Assembly (NCBI GenBank): GCA_964402955.1
Contig: CAYOEZ010000022.1
Location: forward strand, 1 to 33,060
DNA length: 33,060 nt
Source of the DNA: CAYOEZ01 sp964402955
GTDB taxonomy: Bacteria > Chloroflexota > DTOL01 > DAOUCN01
Direction: 5' to 3'
The translations under genes and the position numbers were made by a program. Below the pieces are notes generated by a model. It ran no database searches. It saw only the letters and a program-made list of their open reading frames with translations, and had not been told where the DNA came from. Positions 9,601-15,643 of this stretch are shown piece by piece. The stretch's first letter is position 1; each line of letters opens with the position of its first letter.

Positions 9601-11396
9601 CCGTCGTCAACACGGCCTATGTGAGCGCCCCGTCAGGCGCGTCGTTCCCCGCCAGCGCCTCCGTCACAGTCGATATGCCCGATCTCAGCGCCTCGCTCAT
9701 GGCCGGCCGGGTGGGCATGTGGCAGACCAATCAGGAGATCACCTATACGGTGTGGCTGACAAACAGCGGCCAGGCTGGCGCCATGGCCGCGGTGCAGAGC
9801 ACACTCCCGCCCGGGCTTAGCTATGCTTCGGGGAGCGGCAGCAGCGGCGTGACGTACGCCGCTGCGTCGCAGCGTGTCGCCTGGGAGGGGTGGATCGCCC
9901 CCGCCGGGCCGCCGCTCGCCAACTACGTTCATGTGACCAGCGACCAGCCGGGAGGCCCTGCTTTCGACTGGATAGACCTGACGAGCACTGGGACGCGTGT
10001 GCCGACGGGCGACGACACGATGAGTGGCCCCTACGATATTGGCTTTCCTTTCCCGTTCTTCGGCGGGAGCCGCACACAGGTTTGGATCAGCTCCAACGGC
10101 TGGCTCAGCTTCCGTAGCTCCGCTCACTCGGCCTATTCCAACCAATGCTTGCCCTCTAGCCAGGCGCTGCCGCTGGCGCTGGCCGCGTGGTGGGACGATC
10201 TCAACCCGGGGCTTGCCGACCAGGGAATCTATGTTTGGAGCAACCATCGCGATATGTTAGTCGTTTCGTTCGTGGGCGTGCCTTCCTATAGCAACGATGG
10301 GGCGTACACATTCCAGACGATCTTGCGCGCAGATGGTACGATCACCTACCAGTACCTGACCATGGCGGGCTCGGCCTTGCAGGCGGGAACAATCGGTATC
10401 CAGGATGACGCGGCTGTGCGCGCCGTCACGATCGCCTGCAACGAGAGTTTTGTTCGTGACAGGCTGGCGCTGCGTCTGTCGCCGCCGGGGCCATCAGCTT
10501 CGGCGACATCCTTCAGCTACCGTGCACGTGTCGATGACGGACTGCCGTTCTATGCCACGATCACCAGCACGGCGTTGCTGAGCAGCGGCGACGTTTCGTA
10601 CACGCTTGTCACAACCAATCAGGTCAATATAGTGGACCTGAGCGCCTCTGCGGCGGCGGTGGACAAGAGCATAGCCGGACCGGGTGACACTCTGTTCTAC
10701 AGCATGGCCGTGCGCAACACGGGAACGGCGACGACAACCGCGTTCCTGCGCGATGTCCTGCCGGAGAGCACGGTCTACGTGCCAGGCAGCGCCAGCGCCG
10801 GCGCGAGCTACAACGCGGCGAGCCGCGCCATTCTCTGGAATGGTCTTGTCGCTCCACATGGCGCTGCGGTCGTGTCTTTTGCTGCAACGCTCGCGCCCGG
10901 CCTTGCCAGCGGCTCGCTCATCACCAACAGCGTCGTGATGACGGATGTGCTGGGGCGCAGCTACACGCGTGCGGCGAGCACTGCGTTTTTCGCTTCTGAC
11001 CTGTCGCCCTCGCGCATGGACGCGTCGGCGGCCAACGCCGGCGCCGGCCAGATGGTGACGTTGACCATCACGGTTGCTAACAGCGGCGGCGGCCCCACGG
11101 ATTTCACTGTGACGGACACCCTGCCACTCGGCCTGCGCCTGTTACCCGGGACGATGGATGTGGCTCACGGCACAGGGGTGTATGATGAGGCGACGCGGCG
11201 TGTGCTATGGCATGGGCGCATCTTGAGCGGTTACCAGACCTATCTGCGTTTTGCTGTGCGGGTCGAAGGCAGCGCAGACGTGGTCAATATGGCGCGGATT
11301 CGCGATGGCAGCGGATTGGTCATCGAGCGCTCGGCCTCGTTGCGCTTCCTCCCATACCGGCTCTTCTTCGGCGCAATCCTGGTGCACAATCACTAG
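6651..11396 (+). CDS. secreted multidomain S8 (subtilisin-like) protease with DUF11 repeats, copy 2
   Basis: A 1581-residue paralogue of the upstream protease, co-linear with it from signal peptide to last repeat. The start is set at 6651 (MKTHAMRLL), which gives a clean signal peptide and a site CGAGGA 7 nt upstream; a longer in-frame reading from 6564 would place charged residues ahead of the signal. The S8 triad is complete: D216 (NLDTGV), H261 (NGHGTHTMG), S440 (GTSMATP), with oxyanion N366. Regulatory-like beta modules follow, then the ILLVDADRW amidotransferase-like region (from about 672), DUF11 repeats (from about 890, 1008, 1328, 1449) and a nidogen-like domain (about 1083-1277). Unlike copy 1 it has no Thr/Pro linker, and its last residues (YRLFFGAILVHNH) align with the copy 1 tail but lack LPV. 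It probably shares a transcript with copy 1. Confidence 0.92.
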   Translation: MKTHAMRLLIVMSCLLAVLLTIEALAAGAAPTRPVTFDDAISQPESDALALAKIEPGLLKELAENGSATYIVYLHDKADFGLAQMQPDALSRRQAIVKSLQETAWGSQAALLAFLDRQTSAGHVKQATPYWIFNGVAVMGDRDTLLALAARGDVERIQANHVRRLDAQAEIVSDAQPPDISASTAAVEWNVARVRANEVWNVLGLTGQGVVVANLDTGVYYQHPALARQYRGFSANGIDHNYNWYDVTNTYPAAPDDGNGHGTHTMGTIAGADSSGTSQIGVAPGVRWIAVKVFDDAGNTTDAQIHSALQWVIAPTNLQGQNPDPAKAPDIVSNSWGDTASSDQTFWQDVLALRSAGILTVFAGGNAGPASGSVDSPASYPQSFAVGATTSDDVVAGFSGRGPSPWGEIKPDIVAPGVNIRSALPPVRSSTGYGYMSGTSMATPHAAGVAALLLQGQPSLTVTATEFVLTSTVAPLPNRSLSPNNNYGWGLLDAYQAAASLASGGRIWGRVIGGDAGLPIAGASLAAQRQDGTGNVRTTTDLQGYYTLTVGGGLYQMTVASWWYETASVSDVEITAGYTTVRDFSLTRRPSGRLSGRISVDGAPITATVSISSALDQFQLGVAVSTSGVYSAVLPVGVYELQVRPATGYRQGHARVVIGTDMETVQDFALAASPRILLVDADRWSGATHIGRYQLDLDSLLLSYDTWSVISLTTGLPPTATLSAYDLVIWDHASTSPGYVGAWTRLGSYLDSGGRLLLIGQDIGYWDIAYGYGAAAYRAYLHAQFVRDDAGFRSVSGVAGDIFGGITLTMNTPDSAASLGDARPDAISAADAGATSILSYTAAITTGGCAGLKIETALYRAVYLPFALQGTGLQPARVQAVNQALTWLTMPSLRKTADPGATSPGQVVTFTLTLRNSASSAAPGLTMSDALPATLSYVEGSGTGGLVYIAAQRQLEWRGDIAPGATLTFTFQARLGRDVPVQTTVVNTAYVSAPSGASFPASASVTVDMPDLSASLMAGRVGMWQTNQEITYTVWLTNSGQAGAMAAVQSTLPPGLSYASGSGSSGVTYAAASQRVAWEGWIAPAGPPLANYVHVTSDQPGGPAFDWIDLTSTGTRVPTGDDTMSGPYDIGFPFPFFGGSRTQVWISSNGWLSFRSSAHSAYSNQCLPSSQALPLALAAWWDDLNPGLADQGIYVWSNHRDMLVVSFVGVPSYSNDGAYTFQTILRADGTITYQYLTMAGSALQAGTIGIQDDAAVRAVTIACNESFVRDRLALRLSPPGPSASATSFSYRARVDDGLPFYATITSTALLSSGDVSYTLVTTNQVNIVDLSASAAAVDKSIAGPGDTLFYSMAVRNTGTATTTAFLRDVLPESTVYVPGSASAGASYNAASRAILWNGLVAPHGAAVVSFAATLAPGLASGSLITNSVVMTDVLGRSYTRAASTAFFASDLSPSRMDASAANAGAGQMVTLTITVANSGGGPTDFTVTDTLPLGLRLLPGTMDVAHGTGVYDEATRRVLWHGRILSGYQTYLRFAVRVEGSADVVNMARIRDGSGLVIERSASLRFLPYRLFFGAILVHNH

Positions 11397-11419
11397 CGGG
11401 CCATGTAATTGGGAGAACT

Positions 11420-12283
11420 ATGAGTCTCAACTCAGATGAGCGGCGTGGCCTGCTCTATGTGGCGCTGGCGGTGGGGATGTTTGCTGCCAGCCCGGTGCTG
11501 GTTCGCCTGGCATCTCCGGTGTCATCGTTCGAGATTACCTTCTGGCGCATGGCGCTGGCTGCGCCGACGGTGCTGGTGTTGTCGCTCATCATGCGCCAGC
11601 CCATTCATCTTCCGCGCGGCGACATGCGCAGATTCATGGCCTATGGCCTGGTGGCGGCGCTGCACTTCTTGCTCTACATCGCCTCGCTGTCTTTCACGAC
11701 GATCGCCCATTCACTGTCCATTGTCTACACGGCGCCGATTTTCATTGCTGTCTTCTCGGCGCTCTTCCTGGGTGAGCACATTCCGCGCCGCAAATACCTG
11801 GGCGTTGGCATTGCGATTGTGGGTGTGGCGATTCTGGCCGGATTTGAGCCGCAGTTGACGCCGCGCATGCTCTTCGGCGATCTGCTGGCGCTGGGCTCGG
11901 CGCTGTGCTTTGGCCTCTACTCCGTGTTTGGTCGCTCGCAGCGTGACCGCTACCCGCTGCTGACGTACGCCTTCACGGTCTACGCCCTGGCTGCGCTGTG
12001 GCTGGCGCCAGCGGCCGTCGCGTCTTTCCGGCCTGTCTATACTCTGCCCGGCATCCTGGCGATCATTCTGCTGGGGGTTTTCCCGCTGGGCCTGGGCCAT
12101 ACACTCTACAACGCAGCCATCCGTAAGGTCCATGCGACCTATGCCAACCTGATTGCCACGCAGGAGGTGACCGGAGGCATTATCCTGGGAGTGATCATCC
12201 TGGGTGAGACGCCTGGTCTCAACTCGATCGTTGGCGCACTGATTGCGCTGGCCGGCATCGTGGCGGTGCTGTTGCGGGAATAG
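11420..12283 (+). CDS. EamA/DMT-family transporter
   Basis: A 287-residue integral membrane protein with about ten hydrophobic segments in two homologous halves, the normal size and layout of EamA (drug/metabolite transporter) permeases. Family hallmarks visible are the early segment ASPVLVRLASPVSSFEITFWR, the end of the first half in APIFIAVFSALFLGE, and the matching second-half end TQEVTGGIILGVIILGE followed by a final helix and a short basic tail. The start at 11420 is chosen because GGGAGA lies 4 nt before the ATG and the helix pattern begins directly after it. The gene begins 23 nt after the protease stop, so it may be co-transcribed. Family members export metabolites or amino acids; the substrate cannot be read from sequence. 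Confidence 0.9.
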   Translation: MSLNSDERRGLLYVALAVGMFAASPVLVRLASPVSSFEITFWRMALAAPTVLVLSLIMRQPIHLPRGDMRRFMAYGLVAALHFLLYIASLSFTTIAHSLSIVYTAPIFIAVFSALFLGEHIPRRKYLGVGIAIVGVAILAGFEPQLTPRMLFGDLLALGSALCFGLYSVFGRSQRDRYPLLTYAFTVYALAALWLAPAAVASFRPVYTLPGILAIILLGVFPLGLGHTLYNAAIRKVHATYANLIATQEVTGGIILGVIILGETPGLNSIVGALIALAGIVAVLLRE

Positions 12284-12289
12284 CAACTC

Positions 12290-12326
12290 GACGGCCTTCA
12301 GCGTTCAGACAACGCTGGAGGCCGTC
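12290..12326 (+). terminator. strong hairpin after the EamA gene, probable terminator
   Basis: Arms 12290-12305 and 12311-12326 pair over 16 bp with one G-U and a 5-nt loop (CAGAC), 7 nt after the EamA stop. The downstream run is only weakly T-rich, so termination efficiency is uncertain. Confidence 0.6.
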
Positions 12327-12397
12327 GCGATTGATTCGTCTGGTTACACTGCTATGCCATCGAAGAAGATGACATGCCAAGCGTGGCCGGACACCCC

Positions 12398-12426
12398 TTG
12401 CAAATCTGCGCGAGAAGCATTATAAT
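12398..12426 (+). promoter_or_regulatory. sigma70-type promoter for the TPR gene
   Basis: TTGCAA at 12398-12403 and TATAAT at 12421-12426 are separated by 17 nt. The predicted start near 12433 leaves a leader of about 48 nt before the ATG at 12481. Confidence 0.75.
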
Positions 12427-12480
12427 CCTGCCCGCCTGTTCACCAGCAGGGATGCAGATAGCTCGTTGAGGTAAAGGCAT

Positions 12481-13305
12481 ATGGCAGAAGAAAAGACAAA
12501 GCTCAAGAAGTACTGGTCAGAACAATCCATCACCCTGGCGCTGCAGGGCCGCTGGTCCGAGGCTGTCACGGCCAATCAGAACATCCTGTCGCTCTTCCCC
12601 TCCGATTCCGAAGCGTGCAACCGGTTGGGCAAAGCGTACACGGAACTGGGGAAGTATGCTGAGGCAAAGGACAGCTATGCCCACGCCTTGCGGATTGACC
12701 CGGGCAATGGCATTGCTGAGAAGAACCTTGCGCGGCTGACCCGTCTGGCTGCTGTGCAACCGACCCCGGTCGCGCAGCCCGCGCCGATCGGCCAGGAGTA
12801 CCTGTCGCCGCAGCTCTTCATCGAGGAGATGGGCAAGACAGCCATGACCACGCTGATCAACCCGGCTGCGTTGAGTGTGCTTGCCAAGCAGTCGGCAGGC
12901 GACCCGGTGCGTCTGCGCATCGAGAACCGCACACTTGTTGTTGACAACGTGCGCGGCGAGCGGTTGGGAGAGGTCGAGACAAAACTGGGGCAGCGACTGA
13001 TCGGCTTCATGAACGCTGGCAATCGCTACGCGGCGGCGATCTCAGGCCTCGATACGTTTGTGAAAATCATGATTCGCGAAACCCACCAGGATCCCAGCCA
13101 GATCGGACGTGTGTCGTTCCCGGTCAAGGGCGGCGATACCTTCCGCTCGTACATTAAGGGCACCGTTCTCAAGTATGACCTTGACGACGACGATGATGAA
13201 GACAGCGCCGACGAGCAAGATCAGGTTGCAGAGGGCGACAGTGTGGGCGACGAGAACACGGATGATACTGAATCCTTTGACGATGACCTCCGGCAACGTG
13301 TCTGA
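12481..13305 (+). CDS. TPR-repeat protein with acidic C-terminal tail
   Basis: A 274-residue cytoplasmic-looking protein with no signal peptide or membrane segment. Residues about 15-87 form two to three tetratricopeptide repeats (for example RLGKAYTELGKYAEAKDSYAHALRIDPGN, quoted here only as the span near 43-71). A Pro/Ala/Gln linker (about 93-107) leads to an unassigned domain (about 108-235) that contains LRIENRTLVVDNVRGERLGE. The end (about 236-270) is highly acidic with repeated Asp/Glu. TPRs bind other proteins; acidic tails can bind basic partners. The next gene encodes a very basic 28-residue protein, but no interaction can be inferred beyond charge. The ATG has GAGGTAAAGG upstream. 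Its own promoter and the promoter at its stop codon suggest a single-gene unit. Confidence 0.85.
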   Translation: MAEEKTKLKKYWSEQSITLALQGRWSEAVTANQNILSLFPSDSEACNRLGKAYTELGKYAEAKDSYAHALRIDPGNGIAEKNLARLTRLAAVQPTPVAQPAPIGQEYLSPQLFIEEMGKTAMTTLINPAALSVLAKQSAGDPVRLRIENRTLVVDNVRGERLGEVETKLGQRLIGFMNAGNRYAAAISGLDTFVKIMIRETHQDPSQIGRVSFPVKGGDTFRSYIKGTVLKYDLDDDDDEDSADEQDQVAEGDSVGDENTDDTESFDDDLRQRV

Positions 13306-13333
13306 TGACAAATAGGATAGTTTGTTGTATAAT
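13305..13333 (+). promoter_or_regulatory. sigma70-type promoter for the 28-residue basic protein
   Basis: ATGACA at 13305-13310 (5 of 6 match to TTGACA) and TATAAT at 13328-13333 are spaced by 17 nt. It begins on the last base of the TPR gene's stop codon and predicts a leader of about 25 nt before the small ORF. Confidence 0.72.
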
Positions 13334-13365
13334 GAGAACACCCTATTTACAAGGAGGCGATTGCG

Positions 13366-13452
13366 ATGGGTGATAAGAGCCCGAAGAACAAGGAAAAGAG
13401 AAAGCCCAAGAAGGCCGAACCCAAAAAGGCCCCTGCTGCCCCCAAAGCATAA
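13366..13452 (+). CDS. 28-residue Lys/Pro-rich basic protein
   Basis: ATG at 13366 to TAA at 13450 encodes 28 residues beginning MGDKSPKNKEKRKPKKAE. About a third are Lys or Arg, with Pro and Ala towards the end, and no hydrophobic segment. It has a textbook AAGGAGG site 8 nt upstream and its own consensus promoter at 13305-13333, so it is very probably expressed. I recall other bacterial genomes carrying short Lys-rich proteins that begin MGDKSPK, mostly unnamed; that recollection is not checked here. Composition suggests binding to nucleic acid or to acidic proteins, but no function is known to me. A hairpin-rich stretch follows at 13486-13524. Confidence 0.7.
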   Translation: MGDKSPKNKEKRKPKKAEPKKAPAAPKA

Positions 13453-13485
13453 GGGTGTATTCTTTGTTATCCGTGTGGTAACCCG

Positions 13486-13524
13486 CCCCCTGGGGGACCG
13501 CTAGCGGGCTGATCGTCCAGGGGG
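13486..13524 (+). terminator. GC-rich hairpin after the small basic protein gene
   Basis: CCCCCTGG (13486-13493) pairs with CCAGGGGG (13517-13524) over 8 bp. The intervening 23 nt contain a further short palindrome (CCGCTAGCGG). It lies 33 nt after the small ORF and ahead of the next gene. There is no T-tract, so terminator activity is an inference from position only. Confidence 0.4.
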
Positions 13525-13570
13525 TTCCCCGTGCTCGACAATAGGCTGACACGACACAGTGGAGGTTGAA

Positions 13571-13867
13571 GTGACGCAAGGATGGCAAACACTGGGGCGT
13601 TCGACGCGTGACAAGCGGCGCAAGAAGACGCGTCCGCGGCGCCCACCTGGCGAGGCTACGAAACCAGTTGGTCACGAGCAGGCAGAGAGCCCACGTCCGG
13701 CTGCCAGCAGCGGCGGATGGCGCGCCGCTCCGGCTCGCGCCACGGCGGTTGGTCAGACGATTCGGGCCGAGGACTATCACTACGTCTATTCCGATCTCAA
13801 GCGCATTGCCGTTATGGCTGTGGGCGTCTTCGCCGTTCTGATCGTTCTCTCCTTCATTATCAAGTAG
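13571..13867 (+). CDS. small basic protein with a C-terminal membrane anchor
   Basis: GTG at 13571 is preceded 5 nt upstream by GGAGG and encodes 98 residues; an earlier in-frame GTG at 13559 lies ahead of that site and is less likely. Residues about 10-30 are strongly basic (RDKRRKKTRPRRPP), the middle is rich in Ala, Pro and Ser, and the end (about 78-98) is one hydrophobic helix (IAVMAVGVFAVLIVLSFII) finishing in Lys. This gives a tail-anchored or N-in topology with a basic cytoplasmic segment. The segment just before the helix, EDYHYVYSDLKRIA, looks structured. I do not recognise a named family and assign no function. Confidence 0.65.
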   Translation: MTQGWQTLGRSTRDKRRKKTRPRRPPGEATKPVGHEQAESPRPAASSGGWRAAPARATAVGQTIRAEDYHYVYSDLKRIAVMAVGVFAVLIVLSFIIK

Positions 13868-14040
13868 CGTCTCTGTTGAGAATGAAAGACAAGGGTGCTG
13901 ACGCCCAGTTTGTAGCGTCAGAACCCTCAGATCTGCACAGAAAAGGTCAAGTAACGCTCGAATATCGGGACAACCAGTCCCGTTCCAGGTATGAGTGCAT
14001 GACTGCCAGCGCGGCTCATGCGTTTTCTGCCACGCGGTAC

Positions 14041-14070
14041 TTGACAAAACGACAACGGTGTGTGTATAAT
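14041..14070 (+). promoter_or_regulatory. strong promoter of the liv-type transporter operon
   Basis: Perfect TTGACA (14041-14046) and perfect TATAAT (14065-14070) with an 18-nt spacer. The predicted start near 14077 leaves an unusually long leader of about 295 nt before the livK GTG at 14372. Confidence 0.82.
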
Positions 14071-14088
14071 GCTTCACACACATGCGAT

Positions 14089-14124
14089 GACGCTTTTGCG
14101 GCGATTCTTTGCCGCGAAGGCGTT
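14089..14124 (+). promoter_or_regulatory. 14-bp hairpin near the 5' end of the livK leader
   Basis: Arm 14089-14102 pairs with 14111-14124 at all 14 positions (three are G-U) around an 8-nt loop GATTCTTT. It would form about 12 nt into the transcript. It could stabilise the mRNA 5' end or be part of a larger regulatory fold. Confidence 0.5.
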
Positions 14125-14230
14125 CTTGCTAGCTGTGACCTGGAACGAGTGCAACGCCGATCAGTGTTGGTGCCACGACATCGAGGAGGAGGTGGTCCCG
14201 GGACAGAGACCAGTAGAGAGTAGTTGCTTG

Positions 14231-14315
14231 TGTGGTGTACCCCCCCCGGCTCCGAACGTCGTCCGTTCGGCAACCCCGCAGCCGTTGTCGTGACAATCCG
14301 GCTGCACGCACCACA
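14231..14315 (+). ncRNA. candidate three-way-junction RNA in the livK leader
   Basis: Three helices close a compact junction. P1 pairs 14231-14238 (TGTGGTGT) with 14308-14315 (GCACCACA), last pair G-U. P2 pairs 14252-14258 (CCGAACG) with 14264-14270 around TCGTC. P3 pairs 14278-14284 (GCAGCCG) with 14299-14305, continues with TTGT/ACAA after a 2-nt bulge, and is capped by CGTG. A C8 run lies in J1/2. I did not match it to any riboswitch class I know. It ends about 43 nt before the AGGAGG of livK. The 13868-14371 gap holds no convincing protein-coding gene; this RNA, the 14089-14124 hairpin and the promoter are what I see in it. Confidence 0.45.
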
Positions 14316-14371
14316 GTCGGCAATGACGCCAACTGAACCCCAACACAACATTTTATACAGGAGGTTCTACG

Positions 14372-15532
14372 GTGAAGCACTATCGTATTGTCTCAGTTGG
14401 GATCGCGGCGTTACTCATCGTGTCGCTCGTCCTGTCCGGCTGCGGCGCGACAAGCAGTGCGCTCAAAATCGCCGTCATCGCCCCGATGACCGGCGACGCA
14501 GCTACGTATGGCCAGTCTACCAAGGAAGGCGCCGAGCTCGCCATCAAGGAATGGAATGCCAAGGGTGGCGTCCTTGGCCAGAAGATCGAGATGATTGTTG
14601 CTGATGGCCGCTGCGATCCGCAGGAAGCCCGCAACGCCGCCAACAAAGTCATCACCCAGGACAAGGTGAAGTTCATCATGGGTGAGGTCTGCTCCAGCGC
14701 CTCGATCCCCATCTCCGAGGTTGCCAACGCCAACAAGGTCATCCAGGTCACTGCGACATCCACCAATCCGAAAGTGACTGTGGACGAGAAGGGTGTCACC
14801 AAGCCCTATACCTTCCGCGCCTGCTTCATTGACCCGTTCCAGGGTACCGTGATGGCCAACTTTGCCAGCAAGACCCTCAATGCCAAGACCGCTGCCGTCC
14901 TGCTCGATCAGGGCAACGACTACGTGCGTGGCCTGGCCGAGTACTTCATCGCCCAGTTCGAGAAGAACGGCGGCAAAATCGTCGTCAAAGAGACATATAC
15001 CAAGGACGATACGGACTTCTCCGCCATCCTCTCGAAGGTTGCTGCTGCCAAGCCCGACTTCCTCTTCCTGCCCGACTACTACCAGAAGGTTGGCCTGATT
15101 GCCAAGCAGGCCAAGGAAAAGGGCATCACCGCGCCTATGGGCGGCGGCGATGGCTGGGACAGCGATCAGCTCGACACCAAGGCCGTCGAAGGGGGCTACT
15201 TCAGCAATCACTACTTCTCTGGCGACACCCGCCCCATTGTCCAGGACTTCTTGAAGGCCTACGGCGCTGCCTACAAGGACAAGGACGGCAAAGCCAAGAT
15301 CCCCGATGCTCTCGCTACCCTGGCCTATGACGCCACCAACCTGATGATCGCTTCTATCAAGAGCGCCAACTCCTCCGACACCGATAAGGTCAAGACAGCT
15401 CTTGAGAAGATCAGCTTCGACGGCGTATCCGGCAAGATCACCATGGACGCCCAGCACAACCCGATCAAGGGCGCGGTCGTTATCGGCATCAAGGGCGGCA
15501 AGCAGGTCTACGCGGCCACCGTCAATCCGTAA
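14372..15532 (+). CDS. livK: branched-chain amino-acid type ABC transporter, substrate-binding lipoprotein
   Basis: A 386-residue periplasmic-type (family 4, type I fold) binding protein. A lipoprotein signal peptide ends in LVLSGC, with C24 as the lipidated residue. The mature domain begins LKIAVIAPMTGDAATYGQ, the usual start of Leu/Ile/Val-binding proteins, and GAELAIKEWNAKGGVLGQKIE follows the family pattern. GTG at 14372 is chosen because AGGAGG lies 8 nt upstream. It opens a five-gene operon with two permeases and two ATPases. The family also binds amides, urea and aromatic compounds, so branched-chain amino acids are the default rather than a proven ligand. Expression is likely controlled through the promoter at 14041 and the long structured leader. 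Confidence 0.92.
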   Translation: MKHYRIVSVGIAALLIVSLVLSGCGATSSALKIAVIAPMTGDAATYGQSTKEGAELAIKEWNAKGGVLGQKIEMIVADGRCDPQEARNAANKVITQDKVKFIMGEVCSSASIPISEVANANKVIQVTATSTNPKVTVDEKGVTKPYTFRACFIDPFQGTVMANFASKTLNAKTAAVLLDQGNDYVRGLAEYFIAQFEKNGGKIVVKETYTKDDTDFSAILSKVAAAKPDFLFLPDYYQKVGLIAKQAKEKGITAPMGGGDGWDSDQLDTKAVEGGYFSNHYFSGDTRPIVQDFLKAYGAAYKDKDGKAKIPDALATLAYDATNLMIASIKSANSSDTDKVKTALEKISFDGVSGKITMDAQHNPIKGAVVIGIKGGKQVYAATVNP

Positions 15533-15558
15533 GTCTGGCGCTTCTTCCGAGTGTGAGC

Positions 15559-15585
15559 GAGGAGAGCGGCTGGGCCGCTCTCCTC
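15559..15585 (+). terminator. intercistronic hairpin between livK and livH
   Basis: Arms 15559-15570 and 15574-15585 pair perfectly over 12 bp around the 3-nt loop TGG, 26 nt after livK. A short AT-rich run (GATTATTC) follows a few nt later. Such hairpins after binding-protein genes commonly give partial termination or protect the upstream mRNA, raising binding protein over permease. Confidence 0.6.
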
Positions 15586-15643
15586 AGCCTCTGATTATTC
15601 GACTCGGCGCTTGCAGACGTGATCTTGCTCTGTTGGAGGTTCT

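Noticed and set aside
11207..11419. N-terminal extension of the EamA permease
   Set aside because: It overlaps the end of protease copy 2, has no membrane character, and the start at 11420 has its own ribosome site.
14060..14293. 77-codon open frame in the livK leader, tested as an attenuation peptide
   Set aside because: It has no good ribosome site, no run of Leu, Ile or Val codons near a hairpin, and it crosses the three-way-junction helices. The composition looks like chance.
14231..14315. Purine riboswitch as the identity of the livK leader junction
   Set aside because: The three-way outline is similar but the conserved junction bases and loop-loop contacts of that class are not present, and the downstream genes do not fit.
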